From Lathyrus oleraceus (taxonomy: Eukaryota; Streptophyta; Magnoliopsida; Fabales; Fabaceae): a DNA stretch of 64,000 nucleotides. Below the pieces are notes generated by a model. That model searched no databases. It was not told the DNA's origin and saw nothing but the letters and a program-made list of their open reading frames with translations. The first letter of the stretch is position 1; every line of letters starts with the position of its first letter. Shown piece by piece: positions 47,711 to 59,590 of this stretch. The stretch covers positions 143,396,188 to 143,460,187 of the forward strand of contig NC_066580.1 in assembly GCF_024323335.1 (NCBI RefSeq), read 5' to 3'. The position numbers and the translations under genes were made by a program.

Positions 47711-49746
47711 TGTAACACCCTTCTAAAATACCCTAATAATTGATTAAAACAACAAAATATAAATCAGAGTAGATATGCAATTTCAGGGTGTCACACTTTA
47801 CACTTCACACCATTCACCAAAATAACTGGTCATGCTCATTTATTAATCAAAACAAGGCATTGCACAATCCGCAGCGGATAGAAATTTAACAACATGCAAA
47901 CCATGTAACACATTACATGTAAAATTATTCAACAACCAAATGAAAACAAGGTAAAACATCCCGCCCCGATGTTACATATACCAGAGCATGACCCACTAAG
48001 GAACTACACTAGACTTCAAGCACTAGCTTCTACTCAATCACTGCGCGTTACCTGAAACATAGTTGTAAGGGTGAGTTCCTCAATCGATATAATAAGCATT
48101 ATAAAATATCATGTAATGCTAAGTATTTTAACACATTCATCACCCTAATCATATCACACATTCAGCAACGGCAACATCAACTTAAAATCATAATCATACC
48201 CAACCCAACACACAAAACACACGTATAATATTGGAATACATCCATTCATATTATACGCCATACATACATTATGCAATGAGACTCCATGCATGTGGTACCG
48301 ACTATTCGTGAACACATAGTTCAACCTCACCGATCAAACCCAGATACGGCTACCAAGCTCACTAGTCCCACTCATTTGAGACCTAGTGACTCACTCACTA
48401 ATTCCTCACCATGGGAATTAGCTACCACCCCAAGGGCTATGCTATGCACGCTAAATCACCTAGCATGCAAACATCAACAACAATCCACAATAACTCACTC
48501 ACTAATTCCTCACTATGGGAATTAGCTACCACCATAAAGGCCATACTATGCACGCTAAATCACCTAGCATGCAACCATCAACAACAATCCACAATGGACA
48601 TATGCTCACACTCTAAGCCATAAACAGTCCATCATACATCATACATACATCACACTCCAATCCACAATAGATATATTCACAGCATTATGCATACCATCAC
48701 ACGCCATCAGCATATTTATCACATAATCATATCATGTCATGCCAAAATAATAAATCACAGTATTAGCACACTCTACTAATACCTATACTGCTCAAAACAA
48801 CGGGAAATGATCCCTACGACAACATACATACAGTATATCATTCACCCATATAGGCCACTCATCAAATGTGTACACCTAATTCCATTCCAGAACGTACACA
48901 ATATTTAAATATCAAATTTTCACTTTTCAAACAGTGTTAACCGGTTAACGCCCTGGGTTAACCGGTTAACGCAACATAGAACACGCTTCCTGGCACATTT
49001 TAACAGTGTTAACCGGTTAACACCCTGGGTTAACCGGTTAACGCAAGACAGACAGCAATTTCTCATAATTCATAACAGTGTTAACCGGTTAACACCCTGG
49101 GTTAACCGGTTAACGCAAGACAGAAAGTTGTTCCTGCGCTAACACGAACAGAATGCAGATTTCCCGCATTTCTCGCCGTCGGAGGACTTCCGGACCTCCG
49201 ATTTCAATTCCGTAAAAAGCTACACGTCCAGAAATTTACGACTCACCCACATATAGATTCAATTACAGTTTTAACATAACTTATTCATCCCAATTTGCAG
49301 CATTCATCATCCCAATTAGGGTCAATTCAATGGCTTATTACTACCCATTACATGTTAACCCATAATACCCATTAAACGATGATAAACCCCCCTTACCTGA
49401 GTTAATCCGGCAATTGATTCTTTGACCTTCAACAATCGTGAATTCTCCTCTTGAGCCCTAGCCTCTTCTTCTCCCTTTCTCAGTTTCTTCTCTTTCTCTC
49501 AATGTTACGTGTTCTCTGCTTTCACGTGAAAACCCTTTTTACCAAATGGGACCTTTACTGATTCCAACTTATAATTCCAATAATAATAATCCAATAATAT
49601 TCCAATTATTTAATTAAATTAATAAATATACTAATAATAATATATATGAATGGTTTATCTAAATAATACCCTCTCATTCATATTATCATCATAATATACT
49701 ATTAAACTTAAATTAAATAATTATCATATTTTATCGGGGTGTTACA
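47711..49746 (-). repeat. Tekay 5' LTR (right copy)
   Basis: 2036 bp, the same length as the left copy, with about 14 substitutions and no indel seen. Drives the element on the minus strand; no TATA box was assigned with confidence. Confidence 0.95.
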
Positions 49747-49751
49747 AGGTG
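49747..49751. repeat. Tekay target-site duplication, right (AGGTG)
   Basis: Identical to 42042-42046. Confidence 0.93.
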
Positions 49752-51661
49752 CATGATCTGAGTTGCTTCGATTTGACCTCAAAGCAAAACAATCTTGTTG
49801 CCTACATTGGTAGGACTTCAGCCAACCAAAAATTAATCAAAATAGTTGAGAATTGAGGGAGAATCGAAGAAGAGAAAATTGAGAAAATCCAGCTTCTCTT
49901 TGGCAGTGATGAAGCTCGATATGGATCTCAATTTGGCTTGGCTTGCTTCTGATTGCTTGCAGGAGATTAAATGAAAGCTTAATTGGCTTGGACTCTTGGA
50001 GTTTCAACTTCAAAACAGAAGTGAATTTGAAACTCGATTTTCAAATTACAGCCTTCAAGATTATCCTTTAATGGATGTGAGGGTGTTTTCAATTCAAAAC
50101 TTGGGCCAAGGGTCCTTGATTCTGAGCAAGAGGACGTGTATATATAGGGTTTTGCATTAATTTTCACACACTTTAAAAATTTGTCCAAAAACAGCAACCT
50201 TGGTTGCATGGTTGCATGGGCGTGTGCAAGGCCCATTTAATGATGCCAAAAGGTCCAACATTGTGTTCTAATCAACCTAAAATGATACCATGTGATCATG
50301 CATTATGGAAATGGAAATTGAACATTGATCTTACCAAATGAAGCCATATAAAGAACCCATGCGCAAGTCCCTCAATTCTTGTCCAAATGAAGTGATTTTA
50401 GACTTTTTGGAAAGGTGACATCAACGGGAACAACTTTTATGTTGAACACTTTTCCATTCGGATCTTGGATCATGATGAATTTTGAGGTGGAAGTTGGAGA
50501 AGTCAAACATAGTTGAAAATTTTCTAAGTACAAAGTCAAATGACCACTTCTTTCACCTTGAATAACTTTTTCTATGGGCTCCAAATCGAAATGTTTTCTT
50601 CACTAAAGTTGTATATATTTCAATCCTATTCAATTTGGTCACAAATTTGACATAATTTGGATTTTGCATGAGGTAGTTATGCATTTTAGAAGTTGAGGAA
50701 AATTGCTTATTCAATGGTGATGGCTCAAAATGACCTATAATGTTTCCTCTTGGAACATGCCCTTGCTAGTTGAATTTCATATTACTCAAAGAATAAAAGT
50801 TATAGAAGACATATTGAAATTGACCATGAAACTTGGATGGCCTTCATATCATAAAAATTGATCAAGCTATGGTCCTTGGAAGTTGACCTTCTAACTAGGG
50901 CACAAACAAAATGACCTATAATGTTTCACCATCAAAAATGACTTTTCAAGCAAAACTAGCTCTTGATGTCAACATGAAAGTTGTTTGTAATGTCATAAAG
51001 AGTAACGCTTATCTCCGAATCATTTTCATATGACAAATATTGTAGGAGATAGGGTCTAGGGAACCCCAGTTTTGACCAATTCACTTTCTCTGGTCAACCT
51101 CTTTGAACCAACTTGCAAAATTGAAGTTCTCTTGATCTTTAGGGATCATGGAGGATCATATATTCATATGATGGTGTGTAATTAAGTATAACTTGACATA
51201 TTTGAACAATTTTTGAAGAAATATGCTGAGGAAGTCACACAAGATACCTAGATGAATTAGGGCTTCCAAGGCAAACAAGCTTCAAACACTTTATGAATTC
51301 TTGATCAAAATGACAAATAATTAACATGGGGATCCATATATGATGTTTAGAACCATTTTGAACCTTGCCTTTATTGATCTCTTGTCATGAGGGCTCCAAA
51401 CCCTAGTTGTGAGCTTGATAGGGCACAGGTGGATGCACACACTACCTGCAAAAGAAACAAAGTTATACATAGACATATTTTTGGCATTTTGGTTAGTAAA
51501 CAAAAGAAAAACAGGGTATGATACAATCAAATATGCTTGGTGATCTCTCCCAATGCAAACCCAATTATAAGGGGTAGGGATGATGCCAATATGTGATCCC
51601 AAACCCAATGCAAATTATGAGATAACATGAGGGATCTTAGGGTCAAAATTGGGGTCTTACA
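49752..51661 (-). repeat. Solo Tat/Ogre LTR, 5' portion (right of the Tekay insertion)
   Basis: In element orientation it opens TGTAAGACCCCAATTTTGAC at 51661, a typical legume Ogre/Tat LTR start, and runs without coding to the Tekay insertion. Small open frames here have no family features. Confidence 0.85.
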
Positions 51662-53231
51662 CTATTAAATAAAGAAGAAAGCTAACCATACCTCTATACA
51701 TCTTCTGACATAACTTGGTGTTGCTTTCCTCTTCGCTCATGTTATAGGTTGGATGCATATGAGTGCTCATGATCTTCAAATCATCAAGCTTGAACTTCTT
51801 CAGAAGCTCATTTGTATACTTAGTCTGATGAACATAGACTCCCTATTTGCATTTTTTATTTGAATTCCAAGGAATAACTTCATTTCTCCCATCATATTAA
51901 GCATGCATTGTCTTATTAGATTCTTGGCAAAGAAAAGCATTAGTTTAACCAAATATGATATCATCATAAAAAGTTGGACAATTAAGATATCATTCTTAAG
52001 TGTATTTCTGAAGAGTGTAGTGTCTAATTTCTCTTTCTGAAATCTGTTTTCTAATAGATAATCATTCGGTCTCTCATACCAAGCACTGGGAGCTTGTTTG
52101 AGTCCATAGAGTGATTTCTTTAATTTGAAAACATAATCTAGGTGGACTGGGTACTTAAACCCAGGTGGTTGTTTGACATACACTTCTTCATAAATGACAC
52201 CATTTAAGAATAGCATAAGAGAGAAGTAGCGTGATTGCCTCTAACCTTGCAACAGGTGCAAAGCTTTTAAAAAAATGTACACCTTCTTGCTGACTGTAGC
52301 CTTGAGCTACAAGTCTAGCCTTATTTCTTAGCATTTCTCCTTGCTTATTGAACTTGTTTTTGAATACCCATTTTGTTCCAATAATGTTCTTCTAAGAAGG
52401 TTTGGGTACCAGATTCCATACATCATTCCTTTGAAACTGATTCAACTTTTCTAACATAACCATAATCCATTCATCATCAGAAAGTGCTTCATCAACAGAA
52501 GTAGGTTCAATCATGGAGAGTAGTCCTAACATTGAATGCTCTTCTCTAAAGGCAGGCCTTGTCTTTCTAGGGCTATATTTGTTTCCAATATTAACTCTTT
52601 TGGATGAGAAGACTTGTACTTGAAGGTCTTCTTAGATTGTGATACATCTGAGGAGCCATCTTGTGCATCTTTAGATTTTTCATTATTAGGATGAGATTTT
52701 GAGGTAGGATCAACTTCTGGATCACTAGCTTCTGAGAATCCAGCTTCAGATGGATTGATTGCTACTAAACTTCCAGCTTCTTGACATCTAGCTCCTGATG
52801 TGTCTTCAGATACACGTATTTCTTTAAAAATATATATGAACTAGCTCTGACATTTTATTGTTAGGATCTTTGTCATCAAATTTAATGTGTATTGACTCTT
52901 CAACCATATTGGTTTTAGAGTTATACATTATGTATGCTTTATAGCATTCAGAGTATCCCAAAAAGATACCATTCCTAGATTTAGCATCAAATTCCTTCAG
53001 ATAAACTTTGTTGTTTAGAATTTAACAAGTACATCCAAACTGATGAAAAATAAGAAATGCTTGGATTACTTCCCTTGAACAGTTCATATTATGTCTTATT
53101 TTGAATAGGTCTAATATAGATTCTATTTTCAACATAACATATCATGGTTCTGGCCATTTCTTGTAAAGATCTGCTCTTTCTGTCTATAATTCTATTTTGT
53201 TATGGAGTTTTAGAAGAAGATAACTCATGGA
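51662..53231 (-). pseudogene. SIRE-C, 5' piece: integrase end, linker and RT
   Basis: On the minus strand from 53231: integrase (PQQNG-type region damaged, RSLQEMARTM near 53160), NGIFLGYSECYKAYIMYNSKT (52970-52900), linker, then RT with [20 protein letters not shown] (52205-52150), [24 protein letters not shown] (52125-52050), GEMKLFLGIQI (near 51880) and YRGMV near 51700, where the solo LTR interrupts. The reading continues at 39854 (SNILFNICLCETF). Several stops and frameshifts; YVDD is not intact. Cut on the right by the Ogre-B insertion. Confidence 0.85.
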
Positions 53232-54938
53232 TGTAACACCCCAAAATTTGCTCTCCTCATTCATGCATTCATTTAGCATTTCATATTGCATTTCATCATG
53301 TCAATCAGAATTAGATCCAAGAAACTTTATTTAAAAAAAAATAATAATAAAAAAAAACGAATAAAAAAAAAACGAATAAAATAAATAAATAAATAAATAA
53401 AATATAATAGAAAAAACTTGGACTTGGACCTCTCTCATTTTAGCCCAAAAAGTCATGAAAATCAGGTTATAAAAGAGGGAGATCAGACAGAAAAAGGAAG
53501 AGAAGCAAAATACTCTGAGGTTTCCTTGAAACAAAACCCTTGACAAAACCTGGAGAGAAACCTGACAGAGAACTCAGAGCAACCCCCAGGCAGCTCTGAA
53601 AAATTCAATTTGACTCACACACTTTCATCTCACGCAAACCCTAACATTGCCTTGTAAACCCAGTCGTGCCATTTGATTTCAACCGGTCTCTCCCATCAGG
53701 TTTGCCTCATTCCCATGATTTTATGCTCTTAATTTGGATCATCTGAATGTATGAGGTATGATGGATGAATTTCATTATGTTTTTACCCACGGGTTTAATT
53801 ATGCATGAATGGGTGAAACCTATGCCTTGAATGTTTAATCACATGATTTCTGAAATGTATGCCACAGGGTTTGAGGTTTCTGAAACCATACTGTTATCCA
53901 TGAAAAAAATGCTTATCGTGTTTCACTAACCCTTTTGTTGAGTTTTTGTGAGGGCTCACAGACTCTTGCAGAGATGGTTTGCGTGGTTTTCCCACTTTAT
54001 TTGTGGGATACCCCCTGGAGGTTCATTCTGATTACCTATACTGACTCACCTTTCTTTAATGGCATTAGCTTGGGAGATCCTTGGGTTTCTTACTCCTTTA
54101 ATTGATGTTACTTCGGATCTTTATCCGTGTGGTACTTTTACCTCTTTTTCCGCATTTTATCGCTTTCTTAGCTGGAAGACCTCGATAGGAGGCATTTGTT
54201 TTCTTTTGTTTATTTACTTCTGAGCCCCTTGTTGGCACATTTACTTTATACATGTTTGTTTTGTATGTGTTCGGATCCCTGCAGGTAGCGCGGTTCCTTC
54301 GTCAAGGACTTCCTTTTTGCCCTTGAGCATCCCAAACCCTAAAACCCAAAGCAACACGTTAACTCCTTCTACTATAGGCGAGTAAGTCTCCAAAGGTCGA
54401 GCATCCGGTAGATTGCGTAGTGACGTCGTTCGTCCAAAACCCAATCCATAACCCCATAGTTAGTCGAACTACGTTTTTCTCTGATTCTCATTCCAGATGA
54501 GATACGTAGGCATAAGACGTGATGTCTTAGCGAGCACACATCCCCCCAATCCGGGTCAGCCGAGCTACGAAGACTCTGATTCTCATATTCAGATGAGATA
54601 CGTATGCAGTGGATGCGACATCCGCGCGAGTCATTTTCATTTAACCCTTTTTTTTTGTAAACAGCACAAGATAAACTCACACCCTTTAGACAAGAACTAC
54701 AAAAGTGGATCCCGTAGAGTACTACGGATGCGTAGGGGTGCTAATACCTTCCCTTCGCATAACCGACTCCCGAACCCAAGATTTGGTTACGAGACCCCGT
54801 CTTGTCCTTTCCTTTTTCAGGTTTACTTCGAGCGTTTCCTTTCCCTCCTTTGGGATGAATAACGCACGGTGGCGACTCTTCTGTCATTTTCTTTCGCCGG
54901 TTGTTTTTTTCACGCACTGTATTTTTCAGGTTGCTACA
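53232..54938 (+). repeat. Ogre-B 5' LTR (1707 bp)
   Basis: Starts TGTAACACCCCAAAATTTG and ends GGTTGCTACA. An A-rich, AAATA-repeat tract lies near 53330-53410. GTGGCGACTCTT, similar to the PBS, is at 54869-54880, 68 bp before the LTR end. The 3' copy at 63370 matches apart from a much longer A-rich tract and scattered changes. Confidence 0.93.
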
Positions 54939-54940
54939 GC

Positions 54941-54957
54941 TGGCGACTCTGCTGGGG
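54941..54957 (+). promoter_or_regulatory. Ogre-B primer binding site (tRNA-Arg type)
   Basis: TGGCGACTCTGCTGGGG, two bases after the LTR end. It starts with TGG, complementary to the tRNA CCA end. Ogre elements are known for tRNA-Arg primers. Intact here. Confidence 0.9.
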
Positions 54958-55980
54958 ACACTAAGAAGTTGACCTCTTGCTGGTCCATCTTCCCTAAGCG
55001 AGTCCCTCCTAGCTTGTGTGATTTCTTGTTTATTGGGTGTTCATGCTTTTGTACCTTTATTTGCTTACCTGCTTGCATGCATTTGTTGTATCTGTTGGAT
55101 CTGTTTGTTTGTTTGTTGGGATGGGGTGTTCTATGAGAGATAAGCCCATTACCCAGGCTTGAGTGTACACACAGGTTTTAGAGTGGATAATCATGAGGCT
55201 TGCATGGCGTGTTGCTACGTTAAGTCGTTCGTGAAGAACCACACCCAGACGAGGTTTCTTTTGGACATATTATGTCTTACGGGTGTTCCGTAACGGCAGG
55301 ATGTTCCTCTAGAAATCGTCGACTCTGGTGACCATTTCCCGAGAACTCAGTCGAGGCCTCTCCTCCGAGACGTGATTATGTTAGCTCTGGTGGGCGCATT
55401 CTCGCTGCTCAATCCGAGGATCCCGAGACTGGGAACTTGCTATTAGGATGTCCTGTTGAGGGGAGTCAAGAGAGGTCTTTTGTCCCGTAATAATACCAAA
55501 CCTTCAGTGGTAAACGTATTATTCGCGACTGAAGGGCTGAAGTTGACGAACTTCTGTTCTTAGAACCTACCAGTGAGGGGCGGGCTAAATTCAGGAAACC
55601 TTAACCTCCAACCAACCCGGTTTTCTGGAGCAGAGTTTTGGTCTTATATTATAGTCCTCAGTGAATTTCTCTCCAGGCAGTGCAACCTGACAGATGTTCA
55701 AGCGGATCCATCAATTCTGATTGACATGCCTTTGCATTGCATAACATCATTTGCATATTTGCATCCAACATCTCATGCTTATTCATTTGCAGGGTATTCC
55801 CTTTCAAAAGGGGGGTGCCTTAAAACTGAACAAGCAGTGCATCGCATACCATGCATATTAACCCTTGTCTGTTTTGCAGGTGTCACCGCAGTGTCTAATG
55901 TTTGTTCCCTATATCAGGCAGTTATTGGTCCCAAGCGAGTCCACAGGTACCCGACAAAGGAAAATCGTCCACAGCTAGCG
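54958..55980 (+). other. Ogre-B 5' leader; ORF1 absent
   Basis: About 1 kb without ORF1 similarity. It is moderately G/C-rich with several ATGs. An open frame runs in from 55573 in phase with gag, but its peptide has no features, so I place the gag start at the ATG at 55981. Confidence 0.7.
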
Positions 55981-58900
55981 ATGGACCAAGTACAGAAAGA
56001 GCTGGCTGATATGCGTGAAAGGGTGGATCAGTTCATGACATTGATGACTGGTATGGCAGAAGGCCAGGAAAAGCTGAGGGAATTGGTTGAGCAACCGAGA
56101 CCCGATCCGGAGGTGGAGATACCAAATGCTGAGGGAAACCCTGGTAACCCTGGGAACACTGATAACCCTGTGAACACTGGTAACGCGGGTAACGCAAATG
56201 CTGATGGAAACCCGGGTAATGTTGGCAACACAAGGAATGTTGGAAATGGTATTGGCGGAAGGTACAATGTGAATCAAGGAATTCGGATTAACGGGCGCCC
56301 CGTTACTGAAGATTATCAGTATGATCAATTTTCTTTGCACGACGAGGCCCTCAAGACCACTCGCCGTATGGATGAGCTTGCTGAGAAGCTTAAATCTTTG
56401 GAGTCTCAAAATTCCTTAGGCTTTGATGTCACAAATCTTGGTCTGGTTCAGGGAGTAAGGATTCCTCACAAGTTCAACTCCCCTACTTTTGAGAAATACA
56501 ACGGGGCTTCTTGCCCACGCACTCATCTCCAATCTTATCTAGGAAGGTTGGGAGCTCACACGGAAGATGAAAAGCTGTGGATGTACTATTTTGAAGACAG
56601 TCTAACTGGAGCTTCTCGTGAATGGTATTCTCATTTGTCTCGTACTACCATCAAAAGCTGGAAAGACTTGGCTGAGGCTTTTGTCAAGCAATATCAATAC
56701 AACTTGGACATGGCTCCAAATCGGACCTTGTTGCAAGGTATGTCTCAGACTGCCAAGGAAGCCTTTAGAGAGTATGCTCAGCGTTGGAGACAGATTGCTG
56801 CGTCCGTCCAACCCCCTATGTCTGAAAGGGAGATGGCGGACATGTTCATGAACACTCTTCAAGGCAATTATATTGAGAGATTGGCTGCTTGCCCGTCAAT
56901 CAGCTTTGCAGAGATAGTAATTGCTGGAGAAAGAATCGAGAGTCTGTTGAAGATGGGCCAAATTCAAGACAATAGTGCTACCAACTCATCAGGTCCCAAG
57001 AGACCGTTTGCTGGTAACGGTCAGTGAAGAAAAGAAGGCGAGGCAAGCATTGTGTATGCCGGCAGAGGCAGGGGTAGAGGACACCCTAATTATTATCAAG
57101 ATCAAGTGGCCGCAGTCACTATTCCAACACCTGTTCCTCAACCGCAATATCATCCGCAACAACAACCCAGGTACAACAATCAACAACAAGGAGGTAATCC
57201 GGGTCAGCAGAGACACTATCAACAACGTCCAAGGCAGACGGACCGGGTCATCGAGCCAATCCCAATGGCTTATTCAGTATTACTTCCCAAGTTGATTGAC
57301 ATGAATCTGGTTACGTTGAGAACTCTGGCCCCACCAATCGATCCCAATAATTTTCCTAGAGGTTATGATGTCAACGCCAGATGTGCTTTTCACTCCAACG
57401 CACCTGGCCATACTACAGATAATTGCAAGGCTCTCCAGTTAAAGGTACAAGATTTGAGAGATGCCCAGGCTATCAATTTTGCTCTGGTGCCTAATGTTAT
57501 CCAGAACCCGATGCCGGCTCACGGCGGGCAGAGGATTAATGCTGTTGATAGTGGGGAAACTTTGAATTTGGTTTCTGATATGACTAAGGTGAAGACTTCG
57601 CTATCGGTGGTTAAAGACCGACTTCTGAAAGGACAGATTTTCCCGGGCTGTGGGGAAGAATGCAGAAATTGTCAAGCTGCCATAAACGGATGTGACAATT
57701 TGAGAAGGGGTATTCAGCAACTGATAGATGAAGGTTGTCTTCAGTTCGATCAGGCCCGTCCAATGAAGAATGATGTATCGACGGTGACGTTTTATTTCAC
57801 TCCTGAAGAAATATATGTTCCCGAGAGACTCGCTCCGACAACAATATATTTCCCAGAAAGTACAGAACCAGCAGCGGTGAACATCGAAAGTTCAGCACCA
57901 GTTGCAATTTACTCTGACAGCCCTCAACCGACTTTGGTTGGTCCGATCACCATCACAATACCAGGACCCGTTCCGTATAAGAAAGACAGTGTTATCCCGT
58001 GGCACTATGGGGCTGATATCTACTGCCAGGGGCAGAAAGTTAACGAAGAAGACATTGACATTGGTAGCTCCGCTGTAGACAATGTTGGAGGGGTTGGTGG
58101 CTTCACTCGCAGTGGACGCCTATTTGCACCATCAACATTACGCGCGAATACTGAAGCCGAGGCAGCTGCCAAGGCTAAAGGGAAACAGATGGTCGCCGAA
58201 GAGGTTACTACTGAGGAAGATCCTCCTAAGACCGCATTCGAGAAGGAAGTAGATGAGTTTATGAGGATTATCAAGAAAAGTGACTACAAGGTAATCGACC
58301 AGCTAAATCAGACACCCTCAAAGATCTCCATTCTCTCACTATTGTTGTGCTCTGAGGCGCACAGAGCAGCCTTGTTGAAAGTACTGAATATGGCCTATGT
58401 TCCACCGGAGATAACTGTTAACCAGCTGGAGTCGGTAGTTTCCAATGTAAACGCTAGCCGGGGGCTAGGTTTCACCGATAATGACCTGACATCTGAGGGC
58501 AGGAATCACAACAAAGCCTTGCATATCATAATGGAGTGCAAAGGGGTGATGCTTTCCCATGTTTTGGTTGATACAGGCTCTTCTCTGAATGTTCTTCCAA
58601 AGAAAGCCTTAATGAAGTTGGATTGCGATGATACCATCCTGAGACCAAGTAACTTAGTTGTGAGGGCTTTTGATGGCTCTAAGAGAGCTGTCTTTGGCGA
58701 AGTTGAGTTGCCAGTTAAGATTGGACCGCAGGTGTTCAAGAGCACCTTTTATGTGATGGATATCCAGCCTGCCTACAGCTGTCTGCTAGGTCGGCCTTGG
58801 ATTCATGTTGTCGGTGCTGTTACTTCTACCCTCCACCAGAAGCTCAAATATGAACTAGAAGGTCAGGTCATCACTGTCTGTGGTGAAGAGGATATTTTTG

Positions 58901-59352
58901 TTAGCCACCTGTCTATATTTAAGTATGTAGAGATGGACGGCGAGATGCATGAGATGCTGTGTCAGGGCTTCGAAGCCATAAACATCAATGAGGTCGCGCC
59001 CAAAGCTGTCTTTTCACCTGAGTTTGAGAAGGTCGGGACTTCTATCTCTTCATACAAGCAAGCTGTCGAAGTGGTTAAAGCTGGTAATGCCTAAGGCTGG
59101 GGCAAATTTGTGGAGCCAGTCATCAAAGAAGACAAGTTTGGATTGGGGTATGCTCCGGGATCTCGGAAGAATGAAACCGGTACTCTCTCCAGCGGGGGTT
59201 TGGTTTCTCCCCACATCGTCAATGCTTCAGATGAAGACAAGGCTGACAGCGACTGTGACTTAGATAGCTGGATTCGCCCGTGTGTCCCGGGAGAAAAGCT
59301 CGACAATTGGTCGTCTGAAAAAACTGTCCGGGTTACTCTACTGAAAGAGTGA
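55981..59352 (+). pseudogene. Ogre-B gag-protease, nearly intact
   Basis: ATG at 55981 (MDQVQKELADMRERVDQF). Residues 45-90 are an Asn/Pro/Gly-rich repeat (NPGN, GNTDNP, GNAGNAN). The retrotrans_gag core follows (SCPRTHLQSYLGRLG, LTGASREWYSHL, FVKQYQYNLDMAPNRT, EYAQRWRQIAASV, 56500-56900), then a basic Gln-rich linker (GRGRGRGHPNYY), the Ogre Cys/His segment ARCAFHSNAPGHTTDNCK (about 57380-57430), and aspartic protease with LVDTGSSLNVLP (DTGSS 58570-58584) and GRPWIHVVGAVTSTLHQK. The frame is single; only TGA at 57025 (Trp expected) and TAA at 59092 interrupt it before the natural end at 59352. Best preserved Ogre coding in the window. Confidence 0.93.
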
Positions 59353-59590
59353 TTTTTATTGTTTTCCTTTATTACATGCATAATAAAGTCTTACACTTTG
59401 CCCAAGGTGTAACGGCTCATGTGTAGGGCCATCCATTTAGTTATATTTCGCAATTATTTTTATCATCAATAAAGGACGGCTTTTGCAAACAATTTTGTGT
59501 TCTCTTTCTTTCAGTTTTTTTTTACTTTTACAAAAAAATGGCAATGTTTCTTTTTTCGTTTTTTATTTCTTTCCAAAAAAAATCTCTCAT
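59353..59590 (+). other. Ogre-B spacer after protease (possible intron region)
   Basis: T-rich with several long T and A runs and no coding. It matches the position, and some short words, of the spacer at 1041-1399 in Ogre-A. Confidence 0.5.

Larger units (their letters stand above)
42047..49746 (-). mobile_element. Tekay-type chromovirus (Ty3-gypsy), young but internally deleted
   Basis: A 7700 bp element with two 2036 bp LTRs, a perfect AGGTG target duplication, an initiator-Met PBS and a PPT. I counted about 14 single-base differences between the LTRs by eye, about 0.7%, so this is the youngest insertion in the window by that measure. The internal region is only 3628 bp because the end of gag, the zinc knuckle and the protease are gone. 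A chromodomain follows integrase, as in the Tekay/Del lineage. It lies within the solo Tat LTR. Confidence 0.95.

Noticed and set aside
54497..55136. Overlapping open frames in the Ogre-B LTR and leader
   Set aside because: They cross the LTR end and the PBS and resemble nothing known; similar non-conserved frames occur in the other LTRs.
56028..56409. Minus-strand Pro/Leu/Gly-rich open frames
   Set aside because: Antisense shadow of the Asn-Pro-Gly repeat of Ogre-B gag.
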